A DNA stretch of 5,431 bases, from contig DAIEIL010000140.1 of the NCBI GenBank assembly GCA_027352645.1, positions 1 to 5,431 on the forward strand. The letters run 5' to 3'. This DNA is from Rhodobiaceae bacterium (lineage in GTDB: Bacteria > Pseudomonadota > Alphaproteobacteria > Parvibaculales > Parvibaculaceae). Positions 1 to 5,111 of this stretch are shown one piece after another. Both the position numbers and the translations under genes were made by a program. Numbering within the stretch: the stretch's first letter is position 1; every line of letters begins with the position of its first letter. The notes below the pieces were generated by a model. The model was not told the origin of the DNA. It ran no database searches and saw nothing but the letters and a program-made list of their open reading frames with translations.

Positions 1-832
1 TCTTGAGGCCGCCGGAGATCCAGCGCTTGCGGGCGGCGACGGGCGAATTATGCGCGGTGAACCAGGTGCAGCGTGCGCCTTCTTCAAGCGCGCGGAGCGG
101 ATGGAGCGTGCGGCCGTTGCCGATCGCCATGTGGCAGCCGCTTTCGACCGCGATTTTGGCGGCGGCGACTTTCGTCTTCATGCCGCCGCGGCTCATCTCG
201 CTTGCTGCGTCGCCCGCCATGCCCATGATCTCGGGCGTGATGTCGGCGACTTCCGGAATATGCGTCGCTCCGGGCTCGGAAGGCGGGGCAGTGTAGAGAC
301 CATCGACGTCGGAGAGCAGGACGAGGCAGTCCGCCGAGATCATGCTCGCCACGCGGGCGGCGAGACGGTCATTGTCGCCATAGCGGATTTCGCTCGTCGC
401 CACCGTGTCGTTCTCGTTGATGACAGGCACGGCGCCGAAGCGCAGCAGCGTGTTCAGCGTCGAACGTGCATTGAGATAGCGCCGCCGCTCCTCCGTGTCG
501 TCGAGCGTCAGAAGAATCTGTGCGCAGTTGCGGCCATAGGCGCTGAGAATTTCCTGATAAGCGTGAGCGAGGCTGATCTGACCAACGGCGGCGGCGGCCT
601 GGCTTTCCTCAAGCTTGAGCTTGCCGGAAGGCAGGCCGAGCGCGCGACGGCCGAGCGCGATGGAGCCGGAGGACACGATCAGCATTTCCTGCCCGCGCGC
701 GCGCATCGTTGCCACATCCTCGATGAAGGCGTGGAGCCATGTGCGGTTGAGCTTGCCGGTTTCCTTTTCCGTCAGAAGGGCCGAGCCGATCTTGACCACG
801 ACGCGCTGGGCATTGCTGAGACGCGCGATCAT
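1..832 (-). CDS. proB: Glutamate 5-kinase, partial (C-terminus beyond left edge)
   Basis: This gene encodes the enzyme that phosphorylates L-glutamate to L-glutamyl 5-phosphate with ATP, the first step of proline synthesis, in the cytoplasm. The 277 visible residues cover the amino-acid-kinase domain. Visible motifs are the N-terminal VVVKIGS (about 11-17, with the ATP-site lysine), SSGSIALG (54-61), VPVINENDTV (136-145), YGDNDRLAA (151-159), LLSDVDGLY (172-180) and GGMKTK (216-221). The reading frame is open at base 1, just after the RKRWISG linker, so the C-terminal PUA domain expected from family length (about 370 residues in E. coli) lies outside the window. The start at 830-832 (MIARLSNAQR) has a purine-rich GAGGGG a few bases upstream. 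It follows obgE by 37 nt with no terminator, so it is probably cotranscribed with obgE. In many alphaproteobacteria proA follows next. Feedback inhibition by proline is known for the family but is not visible here. Confidence 0.96.
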   Translation of the reverse strand, partial: MIARLSNAQRVVVKIGSALLTEKETGKLNRTWLHAFIEDVATMRARGQEMLIVSSGSIALGRRALGLPSGKLKLEESQAAAAVGQISLAHAYQEILSAYGRNCAQILLTLDDTEERRRYLNARSTLNTLLRFGAVPVINENDTVATSEIRYGDNDRLAARVASMISADCLVLLSDVDGLYTAPPSEPGATHIPEVADITPEIMGMAGDAASEMSRGGMKTKVAAAKIAVESGCHMAIGNGRTLHPLRALEEGARCTWFTAHNSPVAARKRWISGGLK

Positions 833-869
833 TTCGAAACCCCTCGGCGGGACTTCACTCCTTGCCCGA

Positions 870-1913
870 TCATGGACGCCACCCTTCTTCCGGCTCCTCG
901 GCCGCTTTCTTTTCTTCGGCTTTGGCGGCGGCTATTTCGTCGGCGACGAGGTGCAGCACTTTGTCGACGCCTTCGCCCGAGACGCCGGAAATGACATGGA
1001 CCTTCTTGCGGCGGCTCGCCTTCACCAGCGCCTTGCGCTTCTCCTCGCGCTCTTCTTCCGACAGCGCGTCGCATTTGTTGAGGCAGAGGATTTCCGGCTT
1101 GTCTTCCAGACCTGCGCCATAGGCTTCGAGTTCGTTCCGGATGACGTGATAGGCCTCGGCCACATCTTCCTGCGTGCCGTCGACGAGATGGACGAGAACG
1201 CGGCAGCGCTCCACATGCCCGAGGAAACGGTCGCCGAGGCCTGCGCCTTCGCTCGCGCCTTCGATGAGGCCGGGAATGTCGGCAAGGACGAAGGTGCGCG
1301 CGTCGATGCTCACGACGCCGAGGCCCGGCGTCAGCGTGGTGAAGGGATAGTCCGCGATCTTGGGCTTCGCCGCGCTGACCTTGGCGAGGAATGTGCTCTT
1401 GCCCGCATTGGGCAGGCCGACAAGGCCCGCATCGGCGATGAGTTTCAACCGCAGCCAGATCCACATCTCCTGGCCTTCCTGGCCGGGATTGGCGCGGCGG
1501 GGCGCGCGATTGGTCGAGCTCTTGAAGTACGCATTGCCGAAGCCACCATTGCCGCCCTTGAGCAGCACGACGCGCTGGCCGACTTCCGTGAGGTCGGCCA
1601 GCAGCGTTTCCTCGTCTTCGTCATAGACCTGCGTGCCGACGGGTACCTTCAGCACCGCGTCTTCGCCGTTGAAGCCGTGGCGGTTCCGGCCCATGCCATG
1701 CATGCCGGTCTTGCCTTTGAAATGCTGCTGGTAGCGATAGTCGATGAGCGTGTTCAGGCCCTCGACGCATTCGATCACGACATCGCCGCCCTTGCCGCCG
1801 TCGCCGCCGTCGGGGCCGCCGAATTCGAGGAACTTCTCGCGGCGAAAGCTCACCGCACCGGCGCCGCCGTCGCCAGCCCGGATGTAGATTTTCGCCTGGT
1901 CGAGAAATTTCAT
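870..1913 (-). CDS. obgE: Obg-family GTPase (ribosome-associated)
   Basis: This is a 347-residue Obg/CgtA GTPase, a cytoplasmic protein that acts in late 50S subunit assembly and is linked in the family to ppGpp signalling and cell-cycle control. Residues 1 to about 158 form the glycine-rich Obg fold, with the FGGPDGGDGGKGGD signature at about 31-44. The G domain follows: G1 GLPNAGKST (166-174), G2 DYPFTTLTP (188-196), G3 DIPG (212-215), G4 NKCD (279-282) and G5 around SGVSGEG (309-315). The tail after about 325 is short, alanine/lysine/glutamate-rich and ends in GWRP. The long OCT domain of Gram-positive Obg is absent, which is normal for alphaproteobacteria. The ATG at 1911-1913 overlaps the upstream acetyltransferase stop as ATGA, implying translational coupling. 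The N-terminus MKFLDQAKIYIRAG matches the family start exactly. Confidence 0.98.
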   Translation of the reverse strand: MKFLDQAKIYIRAGDGGAGAVSFRREKFLEFGGPDGGDGGKGGDVVIECVEGLNTLIDYRYQQHFKGKTGMHGMGRNRHGFNGEDAVLKVPVGTQVYDEDEETLLADLTEVGQRVVLLKGGNGGFGNAYFKSSTNRAPRRANPGQEGQEMWIWLRLKLIADAGLVGLPNAGKSTFLAKVSAAKPKIADYPFTTLTPGLGVVSIDARTFVLADIPGLIEGASEGAGLGDRFLGHVERCRVLVHLVDGTQEDVAEAYHVIRNELEAYGAGLEDKPEILCLNKCDALSEEEREEKRKALVKASRRKKVHVISGVSGEGVDKVLHLVADEIAAAKAEEKKAAEEPEEGWRP

Positions 1914-2476
1914 TCTGTCGTCTCGCTTGCGAGTGGGTTGTGCATTGCCGCGCGCGCCCTCGGCAGTTCCATCCGGAGTCCGCGCAGCTTGGCACGGCGC
2001 GCTTCGGACCAGATCTCATTTTCCGCAATATAGCGGAAGCCGAGCTTGGTCAGAACGCGGCCGGAAGCATGATTTTCGACGAAGTGTCCCGCCGTCAGCC
2101 TTTCGACGGGAAGCCGGGCGAAAGCCTCGGCGACGAGCCGCTTCGCGGCTTCCGTCGCGATGCCGAGGCTCCACCACGCTTCGCCGATCCAGTAGCCGAG
2201 CTCGAAGGTGGCGCCGCCTTCATCCGCCGCGTCGAGGCCGACCGAGCCCACCAGCTCGCCATCCCGGTCGATCGCATAGGCATAGCCCTGCTGTGCGGCC
2301 CGGCGCGCGCCATGCGTCGCGATCCATTGTTCGGCGAGGCCGTCCTTGTAGGGGTAGGGCACGCGAGCCAGCATGCTCGCCACTTTCCAGTTGCCGGCGA
2401 GCGCCTGAACGCGCGGCGCGTCGTCGAGATTGAAGTGCCTCAGGACCAGCCAGTCCGTTCTCAGAACGTCCTGCAT
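1910..2476 (-). CDS. GNAT N-acetyltransferase, RimJ/RimL-like
   Basis: This 188-residue protein belongs to the GNAT superfamily, of the type (Acetyltransf_3) that includes the ribosomal-protein acetyltransferases RimJ and RimL. It opens with DWLVLRHFNLDDA (about 8-20), the typical 'T-x-R-L-x-L-R' beta strand region. It has an acetyl-CoA pyrophosphate-binding region WWSLGIATEA (101-110), preceded by ELGYWIG, and a motif-B segment NHASGRVLTKLGF (135-147). The true substrate is unknown. The position between rpmA and obgE makes a ribosomal or translation-factor substrate attractive, but that is inference. The reading frame is open far upstream, but the ATG at 2474-2476 is chosen for two reasons: GGGAGAG lies 6 nt before it, and family homology begins there. 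Upstream residues are low-complexity and cross a terminator. The stop overlaps the obgE start by 4 nt. GNAT genes are commonly found at this position in alphaproteobacteria. Confidence 0.93.
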   Translation of the reverse strand: MQDVLRTDWLVLRHFNLDDAPRVQALAGNWKVASMLARVPYPYKDGLAEQWIATHGARRAAQQGYAYAIDRDGELVGSVGLDAADEGGATFELGYWIGEAWWSLGIATEAAKRLVAEAFARLPVERLTAGHFVENHASGRVLTKLGFRYIAENEIWSEARRAKLRGLRMELPRARAAMHNPLASETTE

Positions 2477-2605
2477 CGGGTGCTCTCCCGGACCGGAGTG
2501 CCGTTCGCAGAACGGGCACGCGGCCAAAAACAGAGAGGGAGCAGTGCCCTTCGCAGTCCCCTCGCGCTTCGCCGCCATATCTGCGAAGGGCGCCGGGAGG
2601 ACATT
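2477..2605 (-). promoter_or_regulatory. Leader/upstream region of the GNAT-obgE-proB unit with repeated inverted motifs
   Basis: Between the rpmA terminator and the acetyltransferase start there are three copies of one motif. On the plus strand, AGTGCCCTTCGCAG (2543-2556) and AGTGCCGTTCGCAG (2497-2510) differ at one base of 14. CTGCGAAGGGC (2581-2591) is the exact inverse of the 11 bases at 2546-2556. The inverted pair could form an 11-bp stem, 13 bp with a G-U pair, around a 24-nt loop. The copy at 2497-2510 also forms its own hairpin (2498-2519) immediately upstream of the Shine-Dalgarno. I could not find a consensus sigma-70 promoter here, so the transcription start is unknown. A regulatory role is inferred from position and from repeats this close together; no known operator or riboswitch was recognised. 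Confidence 0.5.
2483..2489 (-). promoter_or_regulatory. Ribosome binding site of the GNAT gene
   Basis: The minus strand reads GGGAGAG, 6 nt before the ATG at 2474-2476. It decides the start of the acetyltransferase gene, whose reading frame stays open for another 135 codons upstream. Confidence 0.75.
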
Positions 2606-2634
2606 AAAAAAGGGAGATGGCGGCCCATCTCCCT
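2606..2634 (-). terminator. Intrinsic terminator of the rplU-rpmA operon
   Basis: A perfect 10-bp inverted repeat, AGGGAGATGG (2611-2620) and CCATCTCCCT (2625-2634), encloses the 4-nt loop CGGC. On the minus strand the stem runs straight into six T residues (2606-2611), which is a textbook Rho-independent terminator. It lies 47 nt beyond the rpmA stop codon. No T-tract follows on the plus strand, so it acts in one direction. It separates the ribosomal-protein genes from the downstream acetyltransferase-obgE-proB unit, which must therefore use read-through or its own promoter. Confidence 0.93.
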
Positions 2635-2681
2635 CTCGATTTCGATGGTCGCCACCTGCGAGGTGGCGAAACCTCGCGTCT

Positions 2682-2960
<279 letters not shown>

Positions 2961-2977
2961 TTGTCTCTACTCCTGCC

Positions 2978-3289
2978 TCAGCCTGCGATCTCGACGATCT
3001 TGACGAGCATCAGATCCTGGCGATGGCCGTTCTTGCGGCGATAATTCTGACGACGACGCTTCTTGAAGACGGTGAGCTTGGGGCCGCGGGTCAGTTCGAC
3101 GATCTCGGCCTTCACGCTCGCGCCATCGACGAGCGGCGCACCGATCTTCGTCGCGCTGCCTTCGCCACCGATCATCAGGACCGGGAGGTCGATCTTATCG
3201 CCGGCCTGTGCTTCGACGCGCTCCACTTCGAGGAGCTCGTCCTTAGCGACCTTGTACTGCTTGCCGCCGGTCCGGATGACTGCGAACAT
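2978..3289 (-). CDS. rplU: 50S ribosomal protein L21
   Basis: This 103-residue protein is bL21, a large-subunit protein that binds 23S rRNA. It has the same length as the E. coli protein. The N-terminus MFAVIRTGGKQYKV and the basic segment VFKKRRRQNYRRKNGHRQ (74-91) are diagnostic; the latter is the conserved L21 signature. The reading frame is open for many codons before this point, but the ATG at 3287-3289 is the only start that gives the family N-terminus. A GGTGG about 6 nt upstream can serve as ribosome binding site. It is the first gene of the rplU-rpmA operon and is preceded by a strong promoter and a leader of about 65 nt. Confidence 0.99.
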   Translation of the reverse strand: MFAVIRTGGKQYKVAKDELLEVERVEAQAGDKIDLPVLMIGGEGSATKIGAPLVDGASVKAEIVELTRGPKLTVFKKRRRQNYRRKNGHRQDLMLVKIVEIAG

Positions 3290-3313
3290 GGGAAACCACC
3301 ATATAACGGAAAA

Positions 3314-3343
3314 GGGCCAGGCGCGGCGGAAGTGCCACGGCCC
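3314..3343 (-). promoter_or_regulatory. Possible hairpin in the rplU mRNA leader
   Basis: On the minus strand GGGCC (3339-3343) pairs with GGCCC (3314-3318). An inner, imperfect GGCAC/GCGCC stem encloses a 7-nt loop, and TTTT follows directly. This resembles a weak attenuator between the promoter and the rplU start. The inner stem has one A-C mismatch and the T-tract is short, so it may have no function. It does not match a leader family that I can name with confidence. Confidence 0.3.
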
Positions 3344-3360
3344 GGGCCGAATTGGGGGGG

Positions 3361-3388
3361 AATATACAGGGGGAGGACCGTCTGTCAA
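3361..3388 (-). promoter_or_regulatory. Sigma-70-type promoter of rplU-rpmA
   Basis: The minus strand carries TTGACA (3383-3388), a perfect -35 consensus, and TATATT (3361-3366), one base from the -10 consensus, separated by 16 bp. Transcription should begin near 3352-3354, giving a leader of about 65 nt before the L21 start. The seven bases after the -10 box are all C, an extreme GC-rich discriminator of the type seen at stringently controlled ribosomal promoters. The -35 box lies only 29 nt beyond the pcs stop codon. Confidence 0.82.
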
Positions 3389-3416
3389 GGCGAGAAGCCC
3401 TTGGGAACCGGCCCTT

Positions 3417-4184
3417 TCAGCCCCTTTCGGTCTGTCGGAAAGACCGCCAGAGGCAGACTCCGAGGAAATAGACCGAAACGAGCAGGAAGGCCCCATAAGC
3501 CACCGGCATGGCCTGCGCCGGGGTAAGGCTGGACCCGCTCGCCAGCACCAGCGTGAAGGTAAGGGCCCCCCAGGCGCCCGTCATGAGAAGATTTAGTGAC
3601 CTGAGCGCCCGGACACGGAAGGGATGGATGAATTTGAGGGGTACGAAGGTCAGCGCCCCCAGCACAGCGACGGCTGTCAGGTTTACCCAGGGCCCGCTCG
3701 TCGTCAGGTAGAAATAGAGGATGACGAGGTTCCAGACCGCCGGAAAGCCGGAGAAATAATTGTCCGGCGTCTTCATGTCCTTGTTGCCGAAGCAATAAAG
3801 GGACGTCGTCATGATGTAGGCGGCGGCCGGGATCTCGAAGCCCCCGGGCACCATGCCGAAGCGGTAGACAATAAGGGCTGGGATTACCGTGTAATTGAGG
3901 TAGTCGATGATGTGGTCGAGGATCGCGCCGTCGAATCGGGGCGCGAATTCGGTCACGCGGACCTTGCGGGCCATGGGCCCATCGAAACCGTCGATCAGCA
4001 GCGCCGCGCCGAGCCAGAGCAGGACGAGCCGCAAGTCGCCTGCGATCAGCGCGGCGATGGCCAGTAGCCCGGCTACGGCGCCGGACGCCGTGAAGGCGTG
4101 GACCGCCCAGGCGGCAAAGACGCGGGGCCGGAGCCGTTCCACTCCGGGTTTGGCAGCTTTTTGCTCTGTACGCGCGTCGCTCAT
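3417..4184 (-). CDS. pcs: Phosphatidylcholine synthase (CDP-alcohol phosphatidyltransferase)
   Basis: This 255-residue inner-membrane enzyme is predicted to condense choline directly with CDP-diacylglycerol to make phosphatidylcholine and CMP, the bacterial Pcs route. The catalytic motif is DG (68-69), AR (72-73), then 12 residues, G86, D90 and D94: DG-x2-AR-x12-G-x3-D-x3-D. The x12 spacing, instead of the usual x8 of CDP-alcohol phosphotransferases, is the known hallmark of Pcs. About eight hydrophobic segments are visible, near 24-48, 51-66, 95-112, 116-132, 147-162, 166-183, 196-215 and 226-246. The start at 4182-4184 is supported by an in-frame TAA only three codons upstream; its ribosome binding site is weak. 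The gene stands alone, and no clear terminator separates it from the rplU promoter. Activity would depend on choline from outside the cell or from breakdown of other compounds. Confidence 0.92.
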   Translation of the reverse strand: MSDARTEQKAAKPGVERLRPRVFAAWAVHAFTASGAVAGLLAIAALIAGDLRLVLLWLGAALLIDGFDGPMARKVRVTEFAPRFDGAILDHIIDYLNYTVIPALIVYRFGMVPGGFEIPAAAYIMTTSLYCFGNKDMKTPDNYFSGFPAVWNLVILYFYLTTSGPWVNLTAVAVLGALTFVPLKFIHPFRVRALRSLNLLMTGAWGALTFTLVLASGSSLTPAQAMPVAYGAFLLVSVYFLGVCLWRSFRQTERG

Positions 4185-4219
4185 GGCGAAACTTTAGCAG
4201 GATCGGGGCCGCCAAAACG

Positions 4220-4247
4220 TCCTTTCTGCGCAGCGGCGCAAAAAGGA
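4220..4247. promoter_or_regulatory. Strong hairpin in the pcs/tRNA-Ser divergent gap
   Basis: TCCTTTCTGCGC (4220-4231) and GCGCAAAAAGGA (4236-4247) are inverted copies with a single mismatch, around the 4-nt loop AGCG. The element lies 36 nt upstream of the pcs start. If transcribed with pcs it would form a stable stem in the 5' leader, followed on the minus strand by CG and TTTT. It may be a leader structure, a weak attenuator or an operator. No gene lies upstream on that strand that would need a terminator. Confidence 0.45.
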
Positions 4248-4270
4248 GAGATTTATGGCCGTTCAGGCAC

Positions 4271-4300
4271 TTGTGCCGGCGCAATAGCTCGGTCTACATT
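4271..4300 (+). promoter_or_regulatory. Candidate promoter of tRNA-Ser
   Basis: TTGTGC (4271-4276) and TACATT (4295-4300) are separated by 18 bp. They would start transcription near 4307, about 48 nt before the mature tRNA. The TTG start of the -35 box fits alphaproteobacterial promoters, but the match is only partial. A short inverted repeat, GGCAC-TT-GTGCC (4266-4277), overlaps the -35 box. Confidence 0.4.
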
Positions 4301-4354
4301 CCGCGCCGCTTCCACATGGCAGCCGCGCGCCTCGCCGCCGGCCCCATACCTCGC

Positions 4355-4444
4355 GGAGAGGTGGCTGAGTGGTTGAAAGCACCGCACTCGAAATGCGGCA
4401 TAGGGGTGACTCTATCGGGGGTTCGAATCCCTCCCTCTCCGCCA
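4355..4444 (+). tRNA. tRNA-Ser (anticodon CGA)
   Basis: This is a 90-nt class II tRNA with encoded CCA. The acceptor stem is GGAGAGG (4355-4361) with CCTCTCC (4434-4440), then discriminator G4441 and CCA (4442-4444). The anticodon arm is CCGCA-CTCGAAA-TGCGG, with anticodon CGA at 4389-4391, reading the serine codon UCG. The long variable arm, with ATAG pairing to CTAT, is typical of serine tRNAs and explains the length. The T arm is GGGGG-TTCGAAT-CCCTC with one G-U pair. It is the only plus-strand gene here and converges with the cupin gene 53 nt downstream. No clear intrinsic terminator is visible in that gap. Confidence 0.97.
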
Positions 4445-4497
4445 CTAAATCTCCATCTCCGCCCGATTTCGATCTTTCCCGAGTTTCCCGGCGCTGC

Positions 4498-4938
4498 TCA
4501 GGGCTTCGCTTCGTTGGCGATGCCTTCTGCACCCATGTAGACGACGAGAAACTTTAGCGGCACGGAGCCGGTGTTCTGGCCGTGATGGGGCACGCCTTGC
4601 ACTTCGATGAAGGCGTCGCCCGCGCGGTAGACCTTCTTGCCGAGCGTTCCGTAGTCCACGGTGAGTTCGCCTTCGAGCACCTGAAGATACATCGGCGTCT
4701 GATGGACGTTGGGCTCACTCGTCGCTCCGACAGGCAGGGTGATCAGCTCGGAGACGATCCGCGGCTTGCCTTCGGGGTACTTGAACGGCTTGCCCATAAC
4801 GTCGGTACTGGTATCGAGCAATACCTTCCCTTTGTAAGCAACAATGCCGGTCGTGTCGGCGGCCTGCGCGGCCCATGGGCCAAGCGCAAGGCTGACGGCG
4901 ATCAGGTGTGGAATGGCATGGGCGAACAGCTTGCTCAT
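4498..4938 (-). CDS. Exported small cupin-domain protein
   Basis: This 146-residue protein of unknown function has a signal peptide: MSK, a hydrophobic stretch from about 9 to 20, and a likely cleavage after AQA at residue 26. It should therefore be periplasmic. One beta-barrel cupin domain follows. Motif 1 surrounds H79 and ends in YLQVLEGELTVDYG (84-97); motif 2 is GDAFIEVQGVPHHGQN (107-122), with H118 and N122. The end VVYMGAEG (132-139) resembles a group of small exported proteobacterial cupins. The first motif-1 histidine seems to be replaced by N77, so metal binding may be altered. The start at 4936-4938 is chosen over one 26 codons upstream because GGGAGGAG lies a few bases before it and it begins a proper signal peptide. 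No partner gene is evident, and I assign no reaction. Confidence 0.88.
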   Translation of the reverse strand: MSKLFAHAIPHLIAVSLALGPWAAQAADTTGIVAYKGKVLLDTSTDVMGKPFKYPEGKPRIVSELITLPVGATSEPNVHQTPMYLQVLEGELTVDYGTLGKKVYRAGDAFIEVQGVPHHGQNTGSVPLKFLVVYMGAEGIANEAKP

Positions 4939-4940
4939 CT

Positions 4941-4948
4941 TCTCCTCC
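4941..4948 (-). promoter_or_regulatory. Ribosome binding site of the cupin gene
   Basis: The minus strand shows a strong purine-rich GGGAGGAG just before the ATG at 4936-4938. This fixes the start at the signal peptide methionine rather than at the in-frame ATG 78 bases further upstream. Confidence 0.75.
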
Positions 4949-5022
4949 CGACAGGTGGTTTGTAACGCACCGAAATTATTCCGGAAGGAGGCCTGAGCCT
5001 CACTGATCCTGCGCAAAGAATG

Positions 5023-5072
5023 TCGCCAGGGGCGATGGGACTGGCCCGCGCGGAATCCGCGAGAGCCAGTTC
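5023..5072 (-). terminator. Tandem hairpins downstream of the glutathione S-transferase gene (weak terminator candidate)
   Basis: The first hairpin pairs GGACTGGC (5038-5045) with GCCAGTTC (5065-5072), including one G-U on the plus-strand reading. It has an inner CGCGG-AAT-CCGCG stem (5049-5061) separated by a small internal loop. The second is TCGCC-AGG-GGCGA (5023-5035), followed on the minus strand by CA and TTCTTT. The pair lies 40 to 90 nt past the transferase stop. The short, interrupted T-tract makes termination uncertain; the hairpins could instead protect the 3' end of the mRNA. Confidence 0.35.
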
Positions 5073-5111
5073 ACCGATCGACAAATGAAGAGCCATATAT
5101 CCAACGGGCAA

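Noticed and set aside
50..994. Plus-strand open frame of 314 codons opposite proB
   Set aside because: It is antisense to the conserved glutamate 5-kinase, with arginine-rich, low-complexity content and no domain.
615..2033. Long plus-strand open frame (472 codons) opposite proB, obgE and the GNAT gene
   Set aside because: It is antisense to three well-supported genes. Its composition reflects the third-position GC bias of the opposite strand and it shows no recognisable family.
3338..3349. 12-bp palindrome CGGCCCGGGCCG in the rplU leader
   Set aside because: It is pure G/C in a GC-rich region and has no hairpin loop of its own. One half is already used by the leader hairpin, so it is not listed as a separate operator.
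3428..3446. Inverted repeat CGGTCT-N7-AGACCG near the end of pcs as a terminator
   Set aside because: It lies inside the last codons of pcs, the stem is only 6 bp, and purines rather than a T-tract follow on the minus strand.
3385..4284. Alternative minus-strand frame of 299 codons over pcs
   Set aside because: The pcs frame carries the full catalytic motif and membrane segments. This frame is arginine/proline-rich and runs into the rplU promoter.
4355..4497. tRNA-Ser as an integration site of a mobile element
   Set aside because: There is no integrase and no second copy of the tRNA 3' end in the window. The flanking genes look chromosomal.
4188..4558. An 11-base direct repeat, GAAACTTTAGC, at 4188-4198 and 4548-4558
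   Set aside because: A few 11-base matches are expected by chance in a window of this size. The second copy is inside the cupin coding sequence, and no paired structure links the two.
4939..5016. Upstream start for the cupin gene, adding 26 residues
   Set aside because: The added residues would bury the signal peptide, and the internal ATG has a strong Shine-Dalgarno.
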